DNA of 43,337 bases from Sphingobacteriales bacterium (GTDB taxonomy: Bacteria; Bacteroidota; Bacteroidia; Chitinophagales; Chitinophagaceae). The DNA lies in the NCBI GenBank assembly GCA_016192105.1, contig JACPUV010000005.1, positions 1-43,337 of the forward strand, written 5' to 3'. Shown in pieces: positions 26,642 through 35,514 of the stretch (positions are counted from its first letter, which is position 1; each line of letters begins with the position of its first letter). The notes beneath the pieces were generated by a model, which searched no databases, had not been told where the DNA came from, and worked only from the letters and a program-made list of their open reading frames with translations. Both the position numbers and the translations under genes were made by a program.

Positions 26642-27706
26642 GTGGTGAAAAGATGGTTATTGCATATATTTTTCTGGATCCTGTATTTATTGCAGGATTC
26701 GCTGCTGGTATTCACCTGGGTAGGTCCCTCGCTGGAGAAAATGTCTGACGGGAGGCTGATCCTGGTTTCGTTTGAAGCAGCCTTTATCATGCTGCTCCCC
26801 AAACTGGTCATCACTTATTTTATCCTCTATGTATCCCTGAGAAAGATCGCGGATGAAACGGTGAGTCTTTTTTACTGCATCCTTGAGATATTCCTGGTAC
26901 TGGCAGTTTCGCTGGCGTTTTACCGGGCCCTGTCAAGTTATTATGTGAACCCGGTTATCTACGGAGGTGCATTGAAACCGGGCGGCTTTTTCGATATCCG
27001 GCGGATCCTGATGGCGATCATGGATATCGGGTTTGTGACGGGGATGGCCGTAGCGATCAAATTGGTACGAATACAGTTAGCTGCAAAAGAAAAAGAAAAG
27101 GAACTGGTCCGGGAACGGATGGGGGCGGAGTTAAAATTTCTCCGGAACCAGACGAACCCGCATTTTTTAATGAATACCCTGAATAATATCTATGCGCTGG
27201 CCCGGAAAAAATCGGATGATACTCCTGAACTGGTAATGAAATTATCGGAACTGCTCCGGTTTATGCTTTACGAGTCCAATGAACCCTTTATCACGCTAAC
27301 CGATGAAATAAAGGTCCTGACGGACTACCTGGAACTTGAAAAGATGCGGTACAATGAAAGGCTGACTGTTACCTTTCACAAAGAAACAGACAGCGAACAT
27401 TATATGATCGCCCCATTATTATTACTTCCGTTTGTGGAGAATGCATTTAAGCATGGAGTCAGCGAGACCCGGTTTAATTCCTTTATAGCGATCGATATGC
27501 AGGTAAAGGAGGGTATCCTGGTCTTTCGCATCCGGAACAGCAGGGAAGCCAGCGGCGGACCGGTAAAGGTCAATTCGATCGGCCTTACCAATGTCAGAAG
27601 ACAATTGGAGCTGATCTATAAAGAGTATAAACTGGAAGCGAGCAGCGATGAGCATGCCTTCAATGTATTTCTTTCCTTAAACCTGAACAAGTATGCTTCA
27701 ATATAA
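26642..27706 (+). CDS. LytS-type sensor histidine kinase
   Basis: A 354-residue membrane kinase. Four hydrophobic segments in the first 140 residues form the sensor part with no separate periplasmic domain, followed by a short coiled-coil with many Lys/Glu (about 145-162). The His_kinase motif has phospho-acceptor His174 in NQTNPHFLMNTLNNIYALA. A HATPase-type region contains LLLLPFVENAFKHGV. It starts with GTG (a second GTG follows at once). It overlaps the next gene, a LytTR regulator, by 14 bp, so the two form a pair. The signal sensed is unknown. Confidence 0.92.
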   Translation: MVKRWLLHIFFWILYLLQDSLLVFTWVGPSLEKMSDGRLILVSFEAAFIMLLPKLVITYFILYVSLRKIADETVSLFYCILEIFLVLAVSLAFYRALSSYYVNPVIYGGALKPGGFFDIRRILMAIMDIGFVTGMAVAIKLVRIQLAAKEKEKELVRERMGAELKFLRNQTNPHFLMNTLNNIYALARKKSDDTPELVMKLSELLRFMLYESNEPFITLTDEIKVLTDYLELEKMRYNERLTVTFHKETDSEHYMIAPLLLLPFVENAFKHGVSETRFNSFIAIDMQVKEGILVFRIRNSREASGGPVKVNSIGLTNVRRQLELIYKEYKLEASSDEHAFNVFLSLNLNKYASI

Positions 27707-28409
27707 CTGTATTATCATTGAAGACGAGCCTCTGGCGGCCGAAATACTGACAGATTATGTAAAGCAGGTGCCTTTTCTTAACCTGAAAAGCGTCTGCGGG
27801 GATGCCTTGTTTGCGATGGACCAGCTGCAACGGGAAAAAATCGACCTGATGTTCCTGGATATTCACCTGCCAAAGCTGAAGGGACTGGATTTCCTGGAGT
27901 CGCTAACCAACCCGCCTTTCGTGATTGTTACCACCGCGTATAATGAATATGCCATACAGGGCTTTGAACTCAATGTAGTGGACTACCTCTTAAAACCGAT
28001 ACGGTTTAACCGTTTTTTAAAAGCGGTCAATAAGCTCAGGCAGCTTGCCGAAAGCGGGCAGGCGCCTGTTTATGTGCAGTCCGCGCAGGCCGGCAGGGCC
28101 CATACTTTTTTTAATGTCGGTAAAAAGAAAGTAAAAATATATTTTGACGATATCCTTTATATCGAAAGCATCCGGGAGTATATAAAAATCACTACAAAGG
28201 AAAAAAATATACTTACCAAGTACCAGCTGACGGAAATTGAAACCGTGCTGAAGAACAGCAACTTCCTGCGGATCCACCGCTCTTTTATTGTGGCAAAGGA
28301 TAAAATAACCGCCTTTACAGCAACAGACGTGGAAATCAATAACCGCCAGATACCCATTGGCAGGAGTTATAAAGAACTGGTGATGGGCTTACTGGAAAAA
28401 GGGGAATAA
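27693..28409 (+). CDS. LytTR-family response regulator
   Basis: A 238-residue regulator: a receiver domain (about 5-115) with the acidic pocket IIIEDEP, phospho-acceptor Asp56 in FLDIHLPKLKG, Thr in VTTAYNE and Lys in DYLLKPIRF. It is followed by a LytTR DNA-binding domain (about 140-235) with DDILYIESIREYIKI and FLRIHRSFIV. It is partner to the kinase encoded just upstream. The nearest candidate target is the SusC gene 323 bp downstream. Confidence 0.95.
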   Translation: MLQYNCIIIEDEPLAAEILTDYVKQVPFLNLKSVCGDALFAMDQLQREKIDLMFLDIHLPKLKGLDFLESLTNPPFVIVTTAYNEYAIQGFELNVVDYLLKPIRFNRFLKAVNKLRQLAESGQAPVYVQSAQAGRAHTFFNVGKKKVKIYFDDILYIESIREYIKITTKEKNILTKYQLTEIETVLKNSNFLRIHRSFIVAKDKITAFTATDVEINNRQIPIGRSYKELVMGLLEKGE

Positions 28410-28732
28410 GCAGCCTGTTTTTTCTTACCGGGGATAACCCGCGTATCCTGATTCAGGATTACAGCATCAACTCCATTTGAATATCGCATCGTTCATAGGG
28501 ACTGGACGGCCCGGAGATTCCGGTAAAGCCTGATTTGCGGTACAGGCTGAAACTTGTTAAAATCAGGTATCGTCACCTTCCACCGCACGAACAGCATTTA
28601 CCGGTTGGCCAACAGCATACTTCCGCTGTTATTACCCGTTCGGCAATTCCCTCTCGTTATTGGTAGATTAGGCCAATGCACCGTGCAGCAATCCCATACT
28701 TTCATGGCTCTGATAGCACAAAATAATAAGCA
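28410..28732 (+). promoter_or_regulatory. Upstream region of the susC-like gene
   Basis: A 323-bp gap without gene. It contains the palindrome ATCCTGA-T-TCAGGAT (28445-28459), 36 bp after the regulator stop codon. I see no perfect TAnnTTTG box before susC. The region is long enough for regulated expression, but no specific site can be proved. Confidence 0.4.
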
Positions 28733-31700
28733 ATGAGAAAATCTATTTTACTGCTTTTACTTGCCGTCGTTCCCTCTTTTATGCTGTTCGCACAGCAAAA
28801 GACAATTACGGGTAAAGTGACGGATGCGAAGGGAGAGGCGTTATCCAATGTTTCAGTCCTGGTAAAGAATTCGCGGGAAGGGACCGCCACGAAAGAAGAC
28901 GGCACATTTACATTGACCATTTCTTCCGCCGCGCGGGTACTGGTCTTTAGTTTCACCGGTTTCCGGGATGAGGAGATCCTGATCGGATCAACGACCAGTT
29001 TTAACGTTATACTCAGCAACCAGGAAAAAAACCTCCAGGAAGTTGTAGTAACCGCGATGGGAATTAAAAAGGATAAAAAAACACTCGGGTACGGGGTTAC
29101 CCAGTTGAATGCTGATGAACTTACCCAGGGGCATACCACGAATATCACGAATGCGTTGGCAGGAAAAATTCCCGGCGTACGGATTTCCGGTAGTGGCGGA
29201 TCCTTTACCGGATCCAGTATCCTGATACGCGGCTATACCACGATGACCGGCTCCAACCAGCCACTTTTCGTAATTGATGGGATTCCAGTTGATAACAGTG
29301 GCGGGGGCAGTCCCCTGCAGGCGGGCCCCTCTGTATCAAACAGGGCGATTGATATTAACCAGGAGGATATTGAAAGTATCAGTGTGCTCAAGGGGCCTTC
29401 AGCAGCGGTGCTGTACGGGTCAAGGGCTTCGAACGGGGTAGTCGTAATTACCACCAAGAAAGGAAAGGCCGGACAGAAAAAGAACGCCATCCAGTTTTCC
29501 ACCAGTTACCAGATTGAAAATGTCAACCGGTTCCCGGACTACCAGAATTCGTATGCCCAGGGCAATAACGGGGTGTTTTCACCGGTTTCCCAGGCATCCT
29601 GGGGGCCACTGATCAGCGGGCAAACTGTTACCAACGCTTATAACCCGGCGACCAATGCCAACGACCGCTCAGAAGTGCTGGCCGCCTATCCTGATAATGT
29701 CACGGATATTTTTCAGCAGGGAACAAACTGGCAAAATAATATTGCTTTCTCCGGGGGAACCGATAAGAGTACGTTCCGCTTTTCGTATGGCTACCTGAAA
29801 AATACAGGTGTGATAGACAATAATGTACTGCACCGTCATAATTTTTCCCTGAATGCTGGTTCAAAAGTTACCAATTACCTGTCCATAACGGCCAGTGCTG
29901 CTTATTCCAATAACCGGTCGCGCAGAACACAGCAGGGAAACCAGTTGAGTAATCCGTTTTTCCGCGGATGGTTCACCCCCCGGAGTTATAACCTCGGCGG
30001 TCTGGCCTGGGAAGATGCCGTGGGCAATCAGCTGTACCCGCTGGGCGAGGATCATCCCTACTGGACCATAAAACATAACCGGTTTAACGATGAGATCAAC
30101 CGGTTTATCGGGAATGTTTCGTTAAATCTTAAACTGGCGAAATGGCTCCAGGCCGATTATAAGATCGGGGCGGATATATATTCAACCTTCAGTCACGCAT
30201 ACGATCAGATCGGGGCAAGAGGAGGAGCGAATACCGGCGCCAATGGGGTGGGGGGGATCCGCGAAGTCCGAAACCAGTTCAGGAGCCTCAACTCTAACGG
30301 GTTCCTCACCGCCAATAAGCGCATAAAAGACTGGACCGGCACCGTGATCCTCGGCACAGAATTTCAGCAGATGTATAATGTGGCCGCCCAACTGGATGGG
30401 AAGGGAGTCATTATACGGGACTTCGAGCAACTGAGTAATACAACCACGTTTTCCCCTGCCCCGGCCAGCAATTCTGTCAAAACAAGACTCCTCGGTGTCT
30501 ATGGTGATTTTACAATTGGCTACAGGAGCATATTTAGTGTGAACCTTACCGTACGGAATGACTGGTCGTCCACATTTAAAGCGAATAAAAACTCCTATTT
30601 GTACAATGGTGTGGGCGGGTCTGTAAATATTACAGAGTTATTTCCCGGGATAAAGAGCAAAATTATTGAGAACATAAAACTCAGGGGTAATATTGCCACG
30701 GTTGGAAAGGAAGGGACCGCCTATTCAACAGATTCTTATTTTGTCGGGGCCGGTTCTGCTGATGGCTTCGGGCCGGTGATCAGTTTTCCCTTTAACGGCA
30801 TGCAGGGATTTACCCTGGGCAATTCAGCGGGGAACCCCGACCTCGGTCCTGAATTTACAACGAACCGGGAAATAGCGGCTGAACTTAGTTTCTTTAAAGG
30901 AAGACTCACCCTGGAAGCGACCCGGTATAAGCAAAGTTCGAAGAAGCTGGTCTTTGCCGTACCGGTATCACCTGCTTCCGGTATTATTTCACTGGTGATG
31001 AATGCCGGAAACCTGTCCAACCGGGGAACCGAGATCAGCATCAACGCCATCCCGGTAAAATCAGCGGCTTTCTCGTGGAATATCAATTTGAATTATACCC
31101 GCTTCAAAAGTATCGTTGATAAACTGGCTCCGGGGGTTACCAATATTTTTCTGGGTGGTTTTACCACGCCGAATATCCGGCTGGTTGAGGGAGAGGAATA
31201 TGGTCAGATCTACGGTACGGCTTACCAGCGGGATGTGGCAAAAGGCAATAAAATAATTGTAGGGGCTAACGGCCTTCCATTGGTTACACCGGGTGTTCAG
31301 AAAATAGGCAACCCGAATCCGAAGTACCTGCTGGGGATGACCAATACAGTTACATTCAGGGAGTTTTCACTTTCATTCCTTATTGATTATAAAAAGGGAG
31401 GGGATATCTATTCACGAAATATCGCGGACCTGCAACGCAACGGAGTGGTAAAAGAAACGGCGGAATTTCCCCGGTTTGATGCCAGCGGTAACCCCACAAA
31501 AAACTACCTGTTCGACGCGGTGTATGCCGGCGGTCAACCCAATACAACCATGTTAACGGCAGAACAGTACTGGGGCAATAGCGGTAAATATGCCGCGGCA
31601 GAAGGATTTATCTATGGAACAACCTGGTTCCGGATCAGGGAGGCCTCAGTAGGATATAGTTTACCCAAAACACTTCTTGATAAAACTCCGTTTGGCGCCG

Positions 31701-31864
31701 GCGAACTCTCCATTTTTGGCCGGAATCTTTTTTTACACGCGCCTGATTATCCTCACCTGGATCCGGAACAAAATGCACTCGGAATCAGTAATGCACAAGG
31801 GCTTGAATTTAACGCCTTACCGCAAACAAGAACGATGGGCGTATCCCTTAAACTCAGTTTTTAA
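28733..31864 (+). CDS. SusC/RagA-family TonB-dependent outer-membrane transporter
   Basis: A 1043-residue outer-membrane barrel importing a ligand captured by its SusD partner. The signal peptide is MRKSILLLLLAVVPSFMLFAQ. The CarboxypepD_reg-like domain starts TITGKVTDAKGEALSNVSV (about 23-100). The TonB box is LQEVVVTAMG (about 101-110). A plug domain follows with LFVIDGIPVDN and ISVLKGPSAAVLYGSRASNG, and the barrel ends SLKLSF with a terminal aromatic. There is no STN domain, so no obvious anti-sigma signalling. The substrate cannot be told from sequence. The SusD gene follows 19 bp later. Confidence 0.96.
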   Translation: MRKSILLLLLAVVPSFMLFAQQKTITGKVTDAKGEALSNVSVLVKNSREGTATKEDGTFTLTISSAARVLVFSFTGFRDEEILIGSTTSFNVILSNQEKNLQEVVVTAMGIKKDKKTLGYGVTQLNADELTQGHTTNITNALAGKIPGVRISGSGGSFTGSSILIRGYTTMTGSNQPLFVIDGIPVDNSGGGSPLQAGPSVSNRAIDINQEDIESISVLKGPSAAVLYGSRASNGVVVITTKKGKAGQKKNAIQFSTSYQIENVNRFPDYQNSYAQGNNGVFSPVSQASWGPLISGQTVTNAYNPATNANDRSEVLAAYPDNVTDIFQQGTNWQNNIAFSGGTDKSTFRFSYGYLKNTGVIDNNVLHRHNFSLNAGSKVTNYLSITASAAYSNNRSRRTQQGNQLSNPFFRGWFTPRSYNLGGLAWEDAVGNQLYPLGEDHPYWTIKHNRFNDEINRFIGNVSLNLKLAKWLQADYKIGADIYSTFSHAYDQIGARGGANTGANGVGGIREVRNQFRSLNSNGFLTANKRIKDWTGTVILGTEFQQMYNVAAQLDGKGVIIRDFEQLSNTTTFSPAPASNSVKTRLLGVYGDFTIGYRSIFSVNLTVRNDWSSTFKANKNSYLYNGVGGSVNITELFPGIKSKIIENIKLRGNIATVGKEGTAYSTDSYFVGAGSADGFGPVISFPFNGMQGFTLGNSAGNPDLGPEFTTNREIAAELSFFKGRLTLEATRYKQSSKKLVFAVPVSPASGIISLVMNAGNLSNRGTEISINAIPVKSAAFSWNINLNYTRFKSIVDKLAPGVTNIFLGGFTTPNIRLVEGEEYGQIYGTAYQRDVAKGNKIIVGANGLPLVTPGVQKIGNPNPKYLLGMTNTVTFREFSLSFLIDYKKGGDIYSRNIADLQRNGVVKETAEFPRFDASGNPTKNYLFDAVYAGGQPNTTMLTAEQYWGNSGKYAAAEGFIYGTTWFRIREASVGYSLPKTLLDKTPFGAGELSIFGRNLFLHAPDYPHLDPEQNALGISNAQGLEFNALPQTRTMGVSLKLSF

Positions 31865-31883
31865 AACACCTAATATTCTGAAT

Positions 31884-33371
31884 ATGAAGTACAGCAATTT
31901 TCTGAAACTGTTTTTTCTTATCCCGGGAATAATAGGAATGACTTCCTGTAAAAAAGCGCTGGATATAAATAAGAACCCGAATGCCATACCGGATTCCAAC
32001 AGTCCGGTAGCGCAATTACTTACTTCGGCACAGGTGAACCTGGGATTTGAAGGGGGTAGTGATCTCTTCCGCTATACAACTGAGATCATGCAGCAAATGT
32101 CGGGAGCGGCTTCCCAGCCCAACCAGACCTGGGAATATTACCGGTATAAAATACTCGGGAGCGATCTGAATAATTTGTGGGGCAGTATCCATGCCGCCAC
32201 GCTGAATGACCTGGAACTGATTATCCGGCAAAGTACCGGCAGTCCTTATTATACCGGGCTTGCCAAAATTCTCAAGGCCTATGAATATGCACTGGTGGTG
32301 GATGTATGGGGAGATGTGCCCTATACCGAAGCGCAGCAGCTATCTGAAATCACACAACCGCACTATGATGACGATGCGACAATCTACCCAAAACTGATCG
32401 CCCTCCTGGGAGAAGCGGTGACCGACCTGAATGCCGCTTCCAGTGTATTAACACCCGGGAACAATTCAGTGATCTATCCCGGTAATTTTTCCACTGTAAA
32501 AACCAATTGGATTAAACTGGCCAATACACTCCGGCTCCGGCTGCTCCTGCATTATAGCAAGAAAGATCCTGCCTTTTGTGTTTCGCAAATGACCGCCCTG
32601 ATTAATTCCCCGGGGGTGCAGTTTATGAGCTCCAATGCGGATAATTTTCAACTGAATTTTTTTAATGTTCCCGCGCAGCGGAATGCTATTTCTGCTTTCG
32701 AGGTAAGCCGGCCCAATTACCTGTTTGCTGATGCGAATATGACCGGTATGATGAATGCCAAAAACGATCCGAGAAGGGCTTATTATTTTACAGATTTTCC
32801 TGCCGGGTCAGGTGTGTATGTTGGTGTTTCAGCCACCAATCCTCCTCCTGCGCCTAATAATAATTACAGCCGGATACACAGTTTTTTACGCGGCACCCTT
32901 ATTACACCGGGTACGGGCACTAATTCCGGTGTTTACAGCGGGGCGGCTCCCCAGCGGATGCTGAGTTACGCCGAATATTGTTTTATCCGCGCTGAAGCGG
33001 CCCTGATGGGAGCTCCCGGCGATCCCCAGTCCTTTTTTACAAACGGAATTACAGCTTCAATGATGGAAGCCGGTGTGGGGGCCACAGCCATTGCAACTTA
33101 TTTGTCCTTGTACGGAACGCTGGCCGGCACAAATGCCCAAATGCTTCAGCAAATTATAGAGGAGAAATATATCGCTTTATTTGGCGTGGCTGTTGAGCCC
33201 TGGAATGACTGGAGGCGGACCGGCTATCCCAACCTGGCCATTCCGGCCAATGCGGTAACCACTGCGGTCCCCAGGTCCCTTTTTTATCCTCAATCGGAGA
33301 TTGACCTGAATTTAAACTGCCCCGGGCAAAAAACACCGGATTTGCAGACCCGGGTATTCTGGGATAATTAA
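31884..33371 (+). CDS. SusD-like outer-membrane lipoprotein (SusD-like_2 type)
   Basis: A 495-residue surface lipoprotein that forms the lid over the SusC channel. The ATG at 31884 gives a lipoprotein signal ending GMTSC; the frame remains open further upstream inside susC but that part is not coding. Features include the N-terminal PNAIPDSNSPVAQLL, TPR-like helical stretches (KILKAYEYALVVDVWGDVPY) and the C-terminal YIALFGVAVEPWNDWRRTGYP, which fit the SusD-like_2 branch rather than classical SusD. It partners the transporter encoded 19 bp upstream. Confidence 0.94.
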   Translation: MKYSNFLKLFFLIPGIIGMTSCKKALDINKNPNAIPDSNSPVAQLLTSAQVNLGFEGGSDLFRYTTEIMQQMSGAASQPNQTWEYYRYKILGSDLNNLWGSIHAATLNDLELIIRQSTGSPYYTGLAKILKAYEYALVVDVWGDVPYTEAQQLSEITQPHYDDDATIYPKLIALLGEAVTDLNAASSVLTPGNNSVIYPGNFSTVKTNWIKLANTLRLRLLLHYSKKDPAFCVSQMTALINSPGVQFMSSNADNFQLNFFNVPAQRNAISAFEVSRPNYLFADANMTGMMNAKNDPRRAYYFTDFPAGSGVYVGVSATNPPPAPNNNYSRIHSFLRGTLITPGTGTNSGVYSGAAPQRMLSYAEYCFIRAEAALMGAPGDPQSFFTNGITASMMEAGVGATAIATYLSLYGTLAGTNAQMLQQIIEEKYIALFGVAVEPWNDWRRTGYPNLAIPANAVTTAVPRSLFYPQSEIDLNLNCPGQKTPDLQTRVFWDN

Positions 33372-33675
33372 GTGGACCCGGTAAACAGTGAGTTTGTTAC
33401 CCGTAGAAAGGGGTCGGATGTAGTTTAAATGACGGAGTGCTCTTATAAATTCGAATACGGGTAAAAAAAGATTGCAGCGGACCCGGTAGTGGTTTGTTTT
33501 CCTGGTAAGACCTACCTTTTTGTTTTAGTATATGGTTTTGGTTGGCGGTTAGTTTTAAGGCGAATAAATCACACCGGGATCTGCTGCACCCAAAAGGGTA
33601 AACCAGAAGCGGGTAAATTTACCGGGAAGAAAAATTAAATACAATATAACCGATCGCTCATTTTAAAAATGTTTC
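33372..33675. other. Gene-free stretch after susD
   Basis: 304 bp with no convincing gene, terminator or hairpin. CTACCTTTTTG near 33518 is close to a -7 box with one extra T and might serve the next gene, but it lies about 150 bp before its start. Confidence 0.4.
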
Positions 33676-34170
33676 ATGAAAAAGCAGGACAATAAGTATG
33701 CTGGCGCTGAACTCAGCACGATTATCCGATCCGCCATTATTGTTGGACTCTTGGACGGTACAGCCGCCGTTTTACACTACCTGGCCAGGGGAGGACAGCA
33801 CCCCGAAAAGGTATTCAACTTTGTCGCCAGCGGCCTGTTCGGGAAAGCTGGTCTTAGCGGCGGCGTTTTGATGGTCATCGCCGGCATAGTACTTCATTTA
33901 ATCATTGCGGGTATCTGGACCTTTATTTTTTTCGGGGCTTATGCAAGGATAGAAATAATGAGAAGGAGCAGGATCCTTACCGGCCTGTTGTTCGGGTTGC
34001 TGGTGTGGACCATTATGACAAGAGTGGTACTGCCACTCAGCCGCACACCTGCTATTCCCTTCCGCTGGGAGCCGGCGATTACGGGAGCGCTGATATTGGT
34101 GATCGCGATCGGATTGCCCCTTTCTTTTTTTGCGAACAGGGCTTTTAAAAAAGCTGTAGCGGATACCTGA
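33676..34170 (+). CDS. Membrane protein of unknown function
   Basis: A 164-residue protein with four predicted membrane helices (about 17-35, 62-86, 98-117 and 134-152). The run of DGTAAVLHYLARGGQHPEKV, FVASGLFGKAGLSGG and LHLIIAGIWTFIFFGAYAR resembles the YagU/DUF1440 type of small membrane proteins; that resemblance is from memory and unproved. It lies 304 bp after susD and 42 bp before a small unknown gene. No function can be given. Confidence 0.75.
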   Translation: MKKQDNKYAGAELSTIIRSAIIVGLLDGTAAVLHYLARGGQHPEKVFNFVASGLFGKAGLSGGVLMVIAGIVLHLIIAGIWTFIFFGAYARIEIMRRSRILTGLLFGLLVWTIMTRVVLPLSRTPAIPFRWEPAITGALILVIAIGLPLSFFANRAFKKAVADT

Positions 34171-34212
34171 TCGTACTGAATAAGGTCAGTAATAAACCAA
34201 CGGTAAATTTTT

Positions 34213-34536
34213 ATGAAATACCTGGTAAGCGCCTATATCAATAATACAGCCGTATTGTCGGCCGTAGAAGGAACAATGGATTACCTTGGTTTTTCCATGA
34301 TCGAGAACAATCAACAGTACCGGGTTTTCCAGGGCTTTTTCAGCGGGGGAGCAGGCCGGTTTGCGGACCGGCTCAACGCGGACCTCGAATCCACGGAATT
34401 TCATATAGAGGATTCGGTTTTCCTGGTATGCCCTGTTATTTCGCCGGATGGGCAGCCTTCCTTTTCTACGATTGTCATAAAAAGGAAGGGCAACAGGTTC
34501 CTGCGGAAAACGGGGATACCCGGTAAAGGCCGATAG
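34213..34536 (+). CDS. Small conserved-looking protein of unknown function
   Basis: A 107-residue soluble protein starting MKYLVSAYINNTAVLSAVEG with no signal peptide or membrane segment and a basic C-terminal tail (VIKRKGNRFLRKTGIPGKGR). I do not recognise the family. It lies 42 bp after the membrane protein gene and 38 bp before the hydrolase gene, in the same orientation, so it is probably in one transcript with them. Coding is supported by position, spacing and host-like codon use only. Confidence 0.6.
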   Translation: MKYLVSAYINNTAVLSAVEGTMDYLGFSMIENNQQYRVFQGFFSGGAGRFADRLNADLESTEFHIEDSVFLVCPVISPDGQPSFSTIVIKRKGNRFLRKTGIPGKGR

Positions 34537-34574
34537 CGGGGAAACTATCCTAATCCATTTTTTATACAGACCGT

Positions 34575-35492
34575 ATGTATTCAGTTAAAAAACAGGTAAG
34601 CCATGAAGTGACCCCCGGTTTTCTCTTTGTGCGGATGGATGACCTCCCCTATAAGGAGCATTTTATACCGGCGGCCGGGGCTTCCAGCATATATGCGCGG
34701 GATTATGGAGGATACGGCCCTGCTCTTTTTTTGTTGCACGGCTTCCCGGATAACATGCATTTATATGACTATCTCGTTCCGGAACTCTGCCGGTATTTCC
34801 GGGTAATTGTATTTGACTTCCTGGGCTGGGGTCGGAGCGATAAGCCGGCCGGTTATCCTTACAGCGCCCAAAAACAGCAGGAGGAACTGGCTTCGGTCAT
34901 TCATTATTTTAAATTTTCGAACTGCTGGCTGCTGGCCCATGATGCATCCGGTCCGCCGGCGATTAACTATTACCTGGCGCACCAGAAAAAAATTCAGCGC
35001 CTGGTATTACTGAACACTTATTATTCAGCGATGCCAACGCTTCGGACCCCGGAAGCTATCTGGATGTTCTCGCGCCCACTGGTAAGGGAACTTGCCGGTT
35101 TTTTTGCCCTTCATATCAAACCCCTTAACCGGGTGATCTATTACTGGCAGGTGGGAAAATTTATAAAGAGAGCCGACAGGCGCAGGACCCTTGTGCCAAA
35201 ATTATTTGAGGCCTTTTCCCGGAAGGGAAATTTCAGCGCTTTTCTCCGGTTAAATGCAGATTTGCTCCGAACGATCAGGGCGAATTCACGGAGACAGGAA
35301 GAATGTAAAAAAGCCGGGCAAAAAGTGATTATCGCTTTTGGCGGCAGGGATCCTTACCTGAACCCGGGTGTGGCTGATTCATTTTCGGAACTTTTTGAAG
35401 ACGCCAGGAAATTTATCCTGCCGGGTGCAGGTCATTATGTGCAGGTGGATGCACCGGAAAAACTGGCAGAGATCCTGATCGGAGAATTATAA
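34575..35492 (+). CDS. Alpha/beta hydrolase with Asp nucleophile (epoxide hydrolase / haloalkane dehalogenase-like)
   Basis: A 305-residue alpha/beta-hydrolase-fold enzyme. The oxyanion motif is HGFPDN (about 55). The nucleophile elbow is AHDASGPPA, with Asp123 where esterases have Ser. The acid is probably Asp259 in FGGRDPYLNPG and the base His287 in PGAGHYVQVDAPE. An Asp nucleophile is known for epoxide hydrolases and haloalkane dehalogenases, which form an ester intermediate opened by water. A helical cap lies between about 150 and 235. It has no signal peptide. The substrate is unknown. The glycosyltransferase gene starts 22 bp downstream. Confidence 0.88.
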   Translation: MYSVKKQVSHEVTPGFLFVRMDDLPYKEHFIPAAGASSIYARDYGGYGPALFLLHGFPDNMHLYDYLVPELCRYFRVIVFDFLGWGRSDKPAGYPYSAQKQQEELASVIHYFKFSNCWLLAHDASGPPAINYYLAHQKKIQRLVLLNTYYSAMPTLRTPEAIWMFSRPLVRELAGFFALHIKPLNRVIYYWQVGKFIKRADRRRTLVPKLFEAFSRKGNFSAFLRLNADLLRTIRANSRRQEECKKAGQKVIIAFGGRDPYLNPGVADSFSELFEDARKFILPGAGHYVQVDAPEKLAEILIGEL

Positions 35493-35514
35493 TTATAGAC
35501 AGCAACAGTGAAAC

